Of a stretch of DNA of 64,000 bases, positions 1 through 20,329 are shown piece by piece. The position numbers were made by a program, and so were the translations under genes. The stretch's first letter is position 1. Every line of letters begins with the position of its first letter. Origin of the DNA: Anastatus disparis (Eukaryota; Arthropoda; Insecta; Hymenoptera; Eupelmidae); the NCBI GenBank assembly GCA_017163975.1, contig JAFFSR010000136.1, positions 4,771,501-4,835,500 on the forward strand, given 5' to 3'. A model generated the notes under the pieces. That model saw nothing but the letters and a program-made list of their open reading frames with translations, made no database searches and had not been told where the DNA came from.

Positions 1-3000
1 CACCTTAGGAATAAAGCTTTTTTCATAATTTTATATAAGAAAAAATATCCTACGAGACCCAAATGTCATGGCCTCTCCTTGTAAGTTTTGAAAAATGTTG
101 CTATTTTAAATAAAATAACTTTTTATTGAAATATTACATTTAGTATGATAAATTTTATAAAAGTAAAAATTAATTATACACCCGATAACTAATATGTAAA
201 ACACAAACTAATGGCATTTTCAACCAAAAAATTTATAATTTGTATTGAAAAAAAACACGTTTCTAAGAAGGAATTATTTATAACCTTCCTTCTAAATCTC
301 TGCATTCGTTTCCACGCTCACTATTTTAATTAAAAAAAAGCTTTGAAAGCAAACTTAAAAAGAAAAGCAAGAAAAAAAATGTTATTTGTTGCTTTCGCAC
401 GATTAATTCTAATCAAAGGTTCCATTCTTGGATGAATCTAAAGCCAAGTCTTGTAAGAAAAATTCGAGCTCATCTTGTAGGTTCGTTCATCTTTTTCATT
501 CTATATATTGAAGAGAACAAGTTTTTTGTTCAAGTATGTGTGAGCGTTTTGTTATTCGTTTTTTTTTTAAGCACAAAGATCCGAGAGGACCGGTATACAT
601 TTGATATCTCTATGCAACATTTGATATTATGAGTGTAGATGATAAAATTTCATTGCCAAATTAAATTATTGTATTATTAAAAATTTTTTTCTTTTTGAGA
701 AACTTTTGAATTGCTAAAATTTGTCCGAACATATTTAATTTATATAATAATCGGTTTTTTATATGACAATCGACATTTTCTTTTAACTTATTTTATACAA
801 ACTCAAAGTTTTTAGAACTTTTTTTTATTTTAATGAAAAAATTAAAAAATATTTAAATTTATGTAAACTTAATTTAATCAATACATTTAAGAGCGATAAA
901 AATGGCTTGTTAAATTGTATATTTACAAAATGTTTTAAAATCCTTACATTTCTATCACAATAATAAAAAAAACTGTTGTATTTTTTAACAAATGTACTAT
1001 TTTATAGAATTAAAAAAATTTTTGATTCTCGAAAAACGATTATTAAACTAAAAGTGGTAAAACAAATCTTACGACCTCAGTCTCAGGGTCTTTTCGACTA
1101 TTATCTTCCATTCGCTCGTATGATGCCCAAGGTCATGCAATGGTAAATGCAATGCATAAATCCATTGCTCAAATTTAAATATCATATGAAAACATTAATG
1201 ATATCAAACTTTCGTAATAAAAGCAAAAAAATAAATTATTCTATATTTTTTTTTTGACAAAAATTTTTTTACGCATGTATACATATATCTATGATTATAT
1301 ATATTCATATATATAATTTTCTTCAATCTGATTACATTTTTTTTAAATATCATAAAAAATTCCTAATATATTTTATATTATACATGCATATTTGACGCCG
1401 TAGGCTGATGCAAAAACTATCATTTTTATCTTCATCGATGATTGAATGATTTTTAATAAAATTATATTTATCCAATTAAAACTTTTGGGTACTCTAAAAA
1501 AATTAAATATTCAGTGGCACATGATCCAATTTTTCACCACGCAAACTGTTATATTTTATGAATTAAATACAAAACACAAGACTTTCAATTATATATTAAA
1601 TATCTTTTTAAAATTAAATCATAAAGTTTTATTATTTCTTTGGATAATTTAATTCTAATATTGTAATCTATAACAAAATTATTTGAAAATTTTAAATAAA
1701 GACATAAAAAAAATAATATTTTTAAAGAGGTGTAATGATATTTTGTTTATAAATTTATTTTCTCCTAGTCATCGATTTTAAATTAACCGTAATTGTTCCC
1801 TGGCAGAAATGTGAATATAAAAAATGGTGTATATAAAAATTTAAGGTATTAGTAATAATAATGCAAAAGAAATGACCATAAAATATTAAAAAAAGCGTTT
1901 CCATTTCTACTGGTCATAAAATGGTAAAAAAATACGTTTCAATTTCCACCAGGGTTATTGTTATTTTTTAAAATTAAAATACGTCATTATATTACTAATT
2001 AATTTATAAAAATTAAAACTCTATTGATTAAAACGTTTTATAAAAATGATGCAATAAAATATCAAAAACGTCAAAGAGAAACGAAATTATTATAAGCAAT
2101 TAAATTTTCAGATGTATGTTTATAAAAATTGTAAAGTAATAATTCGATGGACGTATTTTAGCGATGCTGAGTATGGTTTGCAATATATATATATGGATGT
2201 TGGAATAAAACAACGTGGGTCACTGCACTATCCAGTTATACACAATACTGTATATAATGCAAAGGAAAATAAAGTGTTTCCGATAAGAAGAACTCCAAGC
2301 TCCAAAAGAGCAAGTAATTCAGTATTTAATTCGAAGAATTGAGCAAAGTTCATTCTGTCTCCGTCTGGATTTTTCGTTATATAAATATTTATTGGATTGT
2401 AAGTAAGAATATATGCAAGTGTAACAACTTAAAGATTAAAATGAAGGAGAAAAAAAAGAATTAATGTGCCAAGCAAAACGAGACGAAGGTGAAGTTCATG
2501 TCAATGAACGAAAAGAGTCATTGCACGAGTAAAACTTGTTGCCACGTCAGGAGAAAGAATCCAGGATGTTGCAAAAGAATTATGTGCAGTACTGTGTAGA
2601 TGGAAAAATCGATGTTTTTTAATGATAATAAGGACCATCTCGTGTTTACTTTATGATCAACGTTATGAAAAGATTTGGTATCAATGTAATTAAAAATTTT
2701 CCAAATTGTTTCGAAAGTTTTGTCAAATTCAAATTAATCATTTCATTTGCATTTAAAACAAAAAGGAAAACAAAGAAAAATTCAACTCATTCTTTTAAAT
2801 TTTTACGTAGTAGATTTTTTGTCATAAGTATATTATAAGAATATCGTTAATTCATAATAAAAACTTTTTTAACCCTTTCAGTCACGCAATTAGATCCTGA
2901 AAACACGCTTTTTCTTGGATATCTTTGTTGATAACAACTAAAAATTCATAAAATATCTGCATAAAATTGAAGATTAAGTACTTTTGTACCTACAAATGCA

Positions 3001-3079
3001 AAAACTTTCAGATTTATTCACAATTTCACAAACTTCAGGAGATGTAAAACGGTTCTACACCTGTAATCTTAAATATTGA
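1..3079. other. AT-rich stretch without a recognisable gene
   Basis: No exon with recognisable protein similarity was found on either strand. Short open frames occur, the longest at 2112-2342, but none resembles a known family. Two diverged direct copies of a motif like CGTTTCcATTTCtACyrG lie near 1895-1915 and 1935-1955. A lone TTAACCCTTTCAG terminus lies at 2869. The missing N-lobe exons of the downstream kinase gene would be expected upstream of 8457, but I could not identify them here. Confidence 0.5.
2869..2884. repeat. Solo TTAA-CCCTTTCAG terminus (piggyBac-like MITE end)
   Basis: TTAA is followed by CCCTTTCAGTC. The same TTAACCCTTTCAG start occurs at 15009, where the element is complete with both ends. 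No opposing GGGTTAA end was seen nearby, so this looks like a truncated or solo terminus. The family assignment rests on the TTAA and the CCC start, which are typical of piggyBac-type non-autonomous elements. Confidence 0.4.
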
Positions 3080-3232
3080 CTATCTTTTCATTTTATTGCA
3101 AAATTCCAGGAAAATAAATACATCAGCTTGTAGTATGTATCGTGAACATTATTCAGCTAAATTTTTAAATAAATTCATTTATTAGTTTTTAATAACTTTG
3201 GGTCGCTAGTACAAAATCGAAAAATTTTAATA

Positions 3233-3982
3233 TAGGGTAGATGTGGGTATTACAGCGGAATCGACGTATGATGAACTTAAAACTAAAACTTATAAATTAA
3301 AGCTTATATATGAAGAAAACTTATCACTTTTATTTTTAATAAAATATTTAAACATTGATTAATTAGAAAAAAATTAATTTAGCATTAATTATAGAATTAA
3401 AAATAAGAAAAAACGAATTTAAAATAAAATGTATTTGTGGCTATTGCTGCGGCCGTGTTTCTAATGCTGCGTGCCAGTTACTATTGACACTTTTACATAG
3501 TACGTTCGAAAAGTTGAGGTTAGGTTAACCACGTGTTATAATAATAAAAGGATGCCACAGTAATTCATATTTGGTGATTTTAATGACGCATAATACTAAG
3601 GTGTAAAATTAAAATATTAAATATGTGCTAGGTGAAATTTCCAAAAAATATATAATAAGCAAAGATATATTTTATTTAATAATGATCTTATTTTATATAA
3701 AAAAGAATAAAAACAGAAAATATTGTCAAATTTAGGATGCATACGTGATCGCGATTTTATGAAATTTATCAAGATTTTAGAACAGTTCAATTTCAAATAA
3801 CCAATATTAAATATTTTTAGACTTTTTTTGTGAGATATATTTTTTAAAATATTAAATAATACTTATAATATTTGATTATGCATTCAAATATTATTTATGG
3901 ACTCGGAAAAATTTATTTTTACAAATTTTATATGGAAAAACAGCAACTGGCACCTCCGTAGCAATACCCACATCTACCCTAT
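3233..3982. mobile_element. MITE with GGGTAGATGTGGGTATT termini
   Basis: The left end is TATAGGGTAGATGTGGGTAT and the right end is its near-exact complement, AATACCCACATCTACCCTAT. This gives about 20 bp of terminal inverted repeat around a 750-bp AT-rich body with no transposase frame. The bases TA adjoin both ends, consistent with a TA target duplication (Tc1/mariner-like), but the boundary is ambiguous because the flanks are themselves AT-rich. Confidence 0.65.
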
Positions 3983-3988
3983 CGACGA

Positions 3989-4268
3989 TCGCGGGGAAGA
4001 AGGTGTCATTTCATTTTTGGTTGTAGAAAGGTGTAATTTCCATTTTGGTTGAAGAAAGGTGTCATTTTAAAAAAAGGCTTGTGTTTCTTAATTTATATAT
4101 TTAATTTATTTATTTAATTTATCATAATTTTGTAATAAATGAATTTCTTCTGCGGTCTACTACATGATTAAATTAAAAAAAAATTTTTAACATAGCACTT
4201 TTCTTTAAATTAAAATGAAACAAAAGTTTTTTTTAACCCAAAATGAAATGACACCTTCTTCCCCGCGA
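3989..4268. mobile_element. MITE with GCGGGGAAGAAGGTGTCATT termini and internal minirepeats
   Basis: The left end TCGCGGGGAAGAAGGTGTCA pairs with the right end at 4240-4268, TGACACCTTCTTCCCCGCGA. Just inside the left end, about three diverged tandem copies of a roughly 28-bp unit (GAAGAAAGGTGTCATTTC then ATTTTGGTT) run from 3995 to 4070. There is no coding capacity. It lies six bases from the neighbouring MITE. Confidence 0.65.
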
Positions 4269-4813
4269 CCGCCAATATGGTATTGGAACCCAAAGTTTTT
4301 AATAACTGAATGAATTTATTTAAAAATTTAAATATATAAATAATGTTCACGATACATACTACAAACTAATATATTTATTTTCCTGAAATCTTGCAATAAA
4401 ATGAAAAGATAGACTAGTACAGACGAGCAGACTGAACGTATAAGAACTAAATAGTACCACGATAGACTGTTCGAAACTCTTGCAAATGGTAATGCCTGGA
4501 AGAAGTTAAAAGACCTGGAACTTTTATCCGGACCTAAATGGGACTTAATAGATTCAATCCTAATGAACCTACTGCGCATTTTGTTGGGGTGTCAGTTTCG
4601 CCGCCTGATGATGATGAGCATGGCGAAAAAATTCTTTTTAATTATAGTGAAAATGTTTTTATTTTGAAACCAATTAATATTAATAATGTTATTCTTGCAA
4701 TTTCTCATTTCTCATCGCAAACTCGTGGCGAGGATACTTAAAGCTTTACCGTTTATTGGTGAACATCTTGTGACTTTACTTTCACTTTTTGACTTTACTA
4801 AAGCATTCGACAC

Positions 4814-5141
4814 CAGGGTTGGTTTAGCGTTAATGTACGATCACAGTTCATGACTGTAACAGCGCCACCACGACTTGATTTTTAACTAACACACGAGTTT
4901 GAAATTAAAATTCGGATACTTTTATTGTAATTTAATATTGCAAAATAAAATATTTCTTTGATTTTTCCTAATACATATCTTTATTTGTTGAAAAAAATTT
5001 ATTTTTCATTAATATAACGTTAAAATGATTTGGATTTAAATTTCGAACTCGAGTGTTAGTTAAAAATCAAGTCGCGGTGGCGCTGTTACTCGCTGTTACA
5101 GTCATGAATTGTGATCGTACATTAACGCTAAACCAACCCTG
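4814..5141. mobile_element. hAT-type MITE inserted in the LINE RT frame
   Basis: A 328-bp element starts CAGGGTTGGTTTAGCGTTAA and ends with the complement. The terminal inverted repeats are about 90 bp and nearly identical, except for an extra block of about 12 bp in the right arm. It is flanked by a perfect 8-bp direct repeat TTCGACAC at 4806-4813 and 5142-5149. Removing one copy plus the element rejoins the FDT codons of the RT palm. An 8-bp duplication and CA...TG ends are hAT hallmarks. There is no transposase. Confidence 0.85.
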
Positions 5142-5185
5142 TTCGACACGATCACTCCCTCTAAATTACTTGTAAGGCTTAGATA

Positions 5186-5467
5186 CTCTCTAAATATAAT
5201 TCAGTGGAATCATACTGATTGGATTTGTGAAAATCGCTGCACTTGAAGTTCTGCCAAAATTTCAATGAAATTTCAGTGAAATATTCACTATTTGAAATCA
5301 GCGAGGAAAGTTCATTAGATAATCAGAAGAAATTTTAATGAATTTCAGTGAAAATATGGATATTTTAGTGGATATTTCACTATTCCATTCAGTCAAATTT
5401 CACTGAACCCCAGTAAAGCCATTTTCACTTGAATCCAGTGAAATTTCACTGGATCATATTTAGAGAG
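5186..5467. mobile_element. TA-flanked MITE with CTCTCTAAATAT termini
   Basis: The element is bounded by TA (5184-5185, 5468-5469) with termini CTCTCTAAATAT and the complement ATATTTAGAGAG. The interior repeats variants of CAGTGAAATTTCACT many times on both strands. At 282 bp with no coding frame it looks like a Tc1/mariner-type MITE. It is the second insertion within the LINE RT. Confidence 0.65.
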
Positions 5468-6125
5468 TAGATGGGGGTTTCCAGGATCACTCTTGTGTGA
5501 ATTAATTCCTATATTTCAGGAAGAAAACAAATCATTTCGTCACACTTATAAGAAGAATCAGGTTGGCTAACAACCAACCTCGAAGTTCCATTGGGTTCGG
5601 TACTGGGGTCTTTGTTGTTTTGCCTTTACATTAACAACATGATTACATTTACATGACGCTCTTGACTTTGATTCTGTTGAGCACCCAATGTATGCAGACG
5701 ATTTGCAAATTTACATGCAAGTTCCTCGTGAGAATGTGGATGAGGGTATTCTTTTTTTTCAGAGGGCGACAAAAGCAGTGTTGGAGTGGGCCGCTAGTGC
5801 CTCCATCATTTTGGCAGTAACTGTTTTATCAATTCATTTTATACTGGGGTGCCAAGAACGATCGATCTTGGGGAAGGTGTCGGCATTTCTTTCTTTGACT
5901 CTGTAACATGTCTTGATGTTGTGCTTGACTCTAAGCTTTCTTGGGAGCTGCACGCAATAGAATGTTGTATGCTTTGCGATTTTTTTGTTGACACACCACA
6001 GAGGCTCTGCGTAAACAACTCACAACCATCCTGTTGTTCCATCTCGATTACTGTTTGGTAGTTCTGCTCAATTCTTCTCAGGGACTAAGAAAAAGGATTC
6101 AAAGACTAAAAAATTCGTGTATGCA

Positions 6126-6409
6126 CTAAAAAAAATTTTTGTTAACAACTACCTTTTCTTCAGCATATTATCTATAGTAGCTGCCACTCTCTGTAACTGG
6201 ACAACTGCTGCCCCGCACTTGGTCCTCCGTTGTCGACTTTGGCAGGCGGGAAATATTGTAAACATTGAAAATACTATATCTGAGGTGACTGGGCAGCAAT
6301 TGTCTGGTGTCCAAAAGAGCGCCTAAATAGACATAGCTGCTGTATTGTAGCTATTGAGGCACTGCGCACTATCGATCAAGACAGCAACCTTACAAATTTT
6401 TTTTTCCGC
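6126..6409. mobile_element. Unclassified insertion in the LINE with 7-bp direct repeats
   Basis: LINE C-terminal sequence resumes after a 284-bp insert flanked by GTATGCA at 6119-6125 and 6410-6416. The insert begins CTAAAAAAAATTTTT and ends AATTTTTTTTTCCGC. These ends are not a convincing inverted repeat, so the class is unknown. It is relatively GC-richer in its middle. Confidence 0.5.
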
Positions 6410-6777
6410 GTATGCATTGGACGTGAGAAGAACTCATGTTTATCCTTATAGAACCGCGTTAAGTTGACTGCGTACTGATTTGAGAAAACAGTATTTTTGG
6501 CTGTACTAATGTACAAAATCATGCGCATGAATACTCTGGAGCATCTAGTGGGTCTCTTCACTAGATGTATTCTTAGGGTAGCTACTAGGGGAGAAATTAA
6601 GGATTTAGCGGTGCCCTTTATGTGTACTGAAATTAGCAGAAATTCCTTCTAAGTTCAAGGTGTACATTTTTGGAATTCCTTGCCTGCTGAAATTAACTTC
6701 CATTTCTCAGCAAGTTCATAGTAGCAGTGAGGGGGTACTTGCTCAACCTCGATTAATATTTTTATTCTCAATTTATA

Positions 6778-7388
6778 CACTGAAAAAACTGCGGCAGGAC
6801 TGCTCTCTCAAAAAGTAAATTGTTTCCAAGCTTGGTTTTAAGCATGTCGTTTGCCTGGTTTGGGCAATAATCTTGCCCAAACAGATAAAGCCGCACGCTC
6901 AAAGTCACTGTCGAGCAGCACGCCCTCTGAAAAAGTTTTAATATTGCTTACTATAGTAAGTAACTTCGCCTTCTATACACTGAAAAGGGGTTAGAGCAGT
7001 GGTTGTACTCTATGGCGGCGAGTGGCGCTAGTATCGATAGCGAACATTCATTGAAGTACGAGAGAGATGCTAGTATTTTCTAGAGGATAATGAGTGCTCT
7101 TTGCGAGGTTTTGAGTGTTCTCCGCGATGTTTTTTGTTCGAAGAAATGAGCAGGTCTTCGCTCAGAGAATAATGAGTCTTCTCTAGAGACTACTAGTTCG
7201 CATTTCGACACGTAGGCTGACTGTATTCTAAAAATGACACCGATTGTACCGTAGAGTACAGTCACAGTTCGCTTCCCTTTTCAGTGTAGTAAGAAACTCC
7301 CCTAAAAGTGTCCAGCAGTTTGCTTAAACACCGAGTGGCGCGTCGGTGCTGCTTTTGGGTCAGCTGCTTTCCTACAGTTTTTTCAGTG
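6778..7388. mobile_element. Outer MITE of a nested pair, CACTGAAAAAACTG termini
   Basis: The left terminus CACTGAAAAAACTG at 6778 and the right terminus CAGTTTTTTCAGTG ending at 7388 are perfect complements. TA flanks both sides (6776-6777, 7389-7390). When the inner element is removed the outer one is about 300 bp long, the same size as its guest. No coding frame is seen. Confidence 0.7.
6978..7286. mobile_element. Inner MITE of a nested pair, CACTGAAAAGGG termini
   Basis: A 309-bp element has termini CACTGAAAAGGG and CCCTTTTCAGTG, each flanked by TA. A further shared block reading GTACTCTAyGG follows each end. It sits inside the 6778-7388 element and shares the CACTGAAAA start with it, so one family member appears to have jumped into a relative. 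Confidence 0.7.
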
Positions 7389-8456
7389 TATGTTAAATTA
7401 TTTTTTTGTAATGTCCCGTATATAGAGCATACCGAACGCTTATAGAGCATACGAACTTTTTCCCGATGGCTTATGGAATTGTTGCTTGTACACAAGGCAT
7501 ATTTCCAAAAACGTGCGTACGGAACTTTAGCAGTAGAGGGCGCAAGGAAGTATTCCCGATTTGTTCTCTCCGTGTAGGCTTCATAGCTAATTACTACCTT
7601 ATAGTGCGACGTATAGATGACTCCATACGTCACCATCTGAGGTATGGAATTATCTATATTTTTTTATGTGAAGTATAGCAAACTGAATATAGTTGTGCTA
7701 CGAATTGAAATGTATGTAACCTCAATACCCAGTTAACTATCTTTGCACATACAATATCGAATACCTGGTATGACAACATAAATATTTATACATTGTATTA
7801 CATGCTATTTGTATTTTAATTCAAATAAATAAATATCTATTTATCTACCCCAGCAAACAAATTTTTTTTAAATTATTATTAGAATAGATTAACATAAAAT
7901 AATTCTAATTTTATTAATTACATTGAATGAAATCCAAAACAAGCATTTAAGTATGTGAAAATTTTCTACTACCTGTCAAAAAACATCGCTACGCCGTACG
8001 TTTTTCCTCTGCGACTACTGCAAAGTGCTAAATATGTTTACATAACAGAAACAATTATATTATATATATAAAGTCTACTACAGAACCTGTAGAACTATAC
8101 GCGTCGCTATGAACTAACTGTTAACATTTACCCCTGTTTTAACACGAGTCTCCCTTATAAATATTTGATAATTAATGGTTTAATATTATAGTTACGAATA
8201 AGAATAATAAAAATTAAATGACCAACCATGAATAGACGCATATTGTTAAAAAATGAAAATTTTAACATTAGCATTTTTTTATTTTAGTAGTTTACAAGTC
8301 CCAAAATTAAAGTATTTAATAATAAGAAGAATTTTTTTTTCATTGAAATAAATATTTAATTTTGAACACAAACATATTATTTTATATTTATAATAGTTAT
8401 GTTAATGAATATTACTTATTTTTTATTTGACGCTATAATTTTTTTTTGTATTTTAG

Positions 8457-17757
<9,301 letters not shown>

Positions 17758-19324
17758 TCAATCTTAAGCTGTATGGAATCATCAAACTTCGGAAACTTAC
17801 ATTACTATTAAGTATTCAGCAAAAAAAACTAAAATAAAAAAAAGGAACGTGATAGTTCTAAAAACTAACTAATATACAATTTCTCATTTATAAAAATTAT
17901 TTTATTGTGAGATTTAAAAAAAAAACTCTTTGAATTGTAGTAAATGAATCATTGAAATAATATACTAAGATATCTGGCTTTATTGTTAAACTTGTTCTGA
18001 ATAACGTGCTTAAAATTTTAAAGCATTCCCTACTAGAAATTTTAATTAGTGTATAGTCAGCCATTAAACAGAAAAGTTAAAAATTGACTAAGGAACCGAC
18101 TACAAAATTGGTATCTGGACTTTTTTTTTATTTTACATTGTAAAGAGAAATAGTAAAGGGATCAACGTCGCACTCGGTGCGACTTCGTAAACTTGCCTTT
18201 CGGGGCGTTACCGCACCTCTTGATTAACTATTTATTTATCGATCTAAGGTGATCTTTTGAAGAATAGAAATCAATATAATATCCAAGCGACTTTTTAGAG
18301 TTTTTTATAAAAAATATTTTTACATTGATATGATTTTGCAACTGAAAATACTAATCTACAAAAACGACAATTCCCTCAACTAGTTTTTTCTTCTACTAAT
18401 AATGCTGTAGATCTATGCTTTTCAGTTGCATGTATAAATTGTTTGAAATACTTGCAATCATTTCTCAATCAATTATACCTTTAAAAACTAAATTTGTATA
18501 TTTATTTTGCAATAAATATTTATATTTTTTAACATTTTTACTTTCGTCTTTTTAGTTTCATGTATAATAAAAATATACAATAAAATAAATTGAAAAAACA
18601 CACCACATTCGAAGTTATCTTTACTAGGATATAAAACATAAGATTTGAGTACAATTTTGAGAAAATATTTTTAAAGTTAAAAAGAATCTCCTTGCCGAAT
18701 TTTAGATCTAGTTACGAGGAAAATTTTCGAGAAACACCAAAATATAAGTGTGATGCTTACTGACTTTTTAATATTTACTTAAGGAATTAAAGTGTTTTTT
18801 TTACAAGGAGAATGCCCAGGTATTGGAGTGCAAATTTCTTTCTAATTTTAAGATATTTTTCTTACATTAAAATCTGAAAAAATGCATCCATTCTGTCTGT
18901 TATTTTTTTAAAAACTATTGGCTGTTGTGTTTTAATTTGAAAGTTTTCTGTAGAAAATTGAATTAACTTAAAATGCGTACAGCTTTGTGATAAATAATTT
19001 TAATTTTTGTTAAAAAATGAAAGTCAAAGTCCAAATCTTTCGGTTTAAAACAAATTTATTGGAAAATAGTGATTAGTTACAAAATTATAAAAGAATGAAA
19101 ATTAAGATAAAAATCAACCTTGAATACAATAACGATTATTCAAGCATGTATTATAAACAATTTCTGTATTATTTTTAGTTTTTCCTAATTTTTTAAAATC
19201 ATTGAACTCTTTTAATAGAAGTTTTTAAATCGAAAGATTTAAATTTACCTTTTATTTTGTTTGAAAAAAAAAATCTTTTAGGATTATTTATTACGTGTTT
19301 AAAATTTATTTATTTCTATCCCAA

Positions 19325-19712
19325 CAGTAATGGCCACTTTATTAACTCGTAAAGTGGTCCGGAAGTAAGATATAACTGACTTCTAAAATATTAGAACATT
19401 AAAAATTAACAGGAATAATAGTACATTATGCAACTAGGAACTAAAGTCCCATATTTTTCTCGAGGGAAGTAAATTCCCGAGGAAGAAATTAGACTTTACT
19501 CACGAGTTGCATATTGTGCTTTATTCCTACTTCAACAATGGTCTAATATTATTTAATAAAAAAATTCAAATCTATTCAATTTTATAAATTTTAAAATTAG
19601 CAGGAGAAATAGTTAATTCTTCTGCAAAATTATAGAAGTCAAAAAAAATCTTTCTTTCGGCCCGCTTTTTGAGTTAATAAGGTGGGCATTACTGTTGAGG
19701 TAGAAATAAAAG
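19325..19712. repeat. Dispersed repeat, copy A (AGTACATTATGCAACTAGG family)
   Basis: AGTACATTATGCAACTAGG near 19420 pairs with GAGTTGCATATTGTGCTTTA near 19505, around a CTCGAGGGAAGTAAATTCCC core. The right part contains GAGTTAATAAGGTGGGCATT followed by CTGTTGAGG. All these blocks recur in the same order at 40925-42750 (copy B). It is a low-copy interspersed element of unknown class without coding capacity. Confidence 0.7.
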
Positions 19713-19947
19713 TAATTTATTCCCGCTAAATCAAAAATTTGTGAATTTGAACAATTTTTCTTAAAATTTGTAACAAATATTTAAATTACTTAATAAAATT
19801 AAAAAAATACTACAATTCAATAAAAATTAATATTTTGAAAAAATTATGAAATTATATTTTTAAAGTTTTAAAATATTTGAAATAAAAAAGAAATTTTTTC
19901 TCAATAAATATTTATTATGACAATTTATACACACTAATACTGATTAA

Positions 19948-20329
19948 GAGCAGGTCGTATATCTCTGTCCTTTTCTAATCAAAGAATTAATTTTCATGCA
20001 AAAATTAATAATTGTAGCAAAAAATGAGGAGATAGCCCCATCTCGTATAATAAAAAGCAAGATTTTCTTTGATGAGGAAAAATTATTTTTATCGATTTGT
20101 TTTGAAGAAAACCTTGAAAAACTTAAAAAATAAAGGTTAGGGTGAACAATTCAGTTTTTCAAGGTTTTCTTAAAAACGAAGCGATAAAAATAATTTTTCC
20201 TCATAAAAGAAAATCTTGCTTTTTATTATACGAGATGGGGCTTTCTTCTTATTTTTTGCTAAAATTATTAATTTTTGTGAAAAAATCAATTTTTTGATTA
20301 GAAAAGGACAGATATACTCGACCTCCTCT
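19948..20329. mobile_element. TTAA-flanked foldback element, copy 3
   Basis: A 382-bp hairpin lies between TTAA at 19944-19947 and 20330-20333. The left end is GAGCAGGTCGTATATCTCTG and the complement of the right end is GAGGAGGTCGAGTATATCTG. Arms of about 175 bp surround a loop near 20123-20155. The inner arm contains ATCGATTTGTTTT followed by GAAAA, which matches copy 1. It is intergenic. Together with copies 1 and 2 it defines a local family. Confidence 0.8.

Larger units (their letters stand above)
3080..4412. repeat. Long inverted repeat with about 125-bp arms enclosing two MITEs
   Basis: The left arm (3080-3203) reads CTATCTTTTCATTTTATTGC and onward. It matches, with scattered mismatches, the reverse complement of the right arm (4287-4412). 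Both arms share the internal string TAGTATGTATCGTGAACATT. The loop consists almost entirely of two independent inverted-repeat elements, at 3233-3982 and 3989-4268. I read this as an older foldback element that received two later insertions. The superfamily is unknown. Confidence 0.7.
4418..7851 (+). pseudogene. Broken non-LTR retrotransposon (LINE) reverse transcriptase
   Basis: Reverse-transcriptase remnants run in order on the + strand. A pre-RT segment with FNPNE lies at 4540-4740, followed by a deletion and then DFTKAFD at 4790-4813. A GSVLGSLLF...YINNM block lies at 5590-5642. The catalytic YADD motif, read as MYADDLQIY, is at 5688-5715. A C-terminal block around 6413-6700 contains the FWNSLP-type motif. 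Frames shift, stops are present, and the frame is cut by inserts at 4814-5141, 5186-5467, 6126-6409 and 6778-7388. A tail ending in AAATAAATAAATATC near 7850 may be the 3' end. The order fits a CR1/Jockey-like LINE; the clade is not resolved. It is not functional. Confidence 0.75.

Noticed and set aside
2112..2342. A 76-residue frame after a TTTTCAG
   Set aside because: No similarity and no kinase motif was found, so it could not be tied to the missing N-lobe.
7080..7678. Several overlapping frames at 7.1-7.7 kb
   Set aside because: They fall in nested MITEs and degraded LINE tail, with no conserved protein motif.
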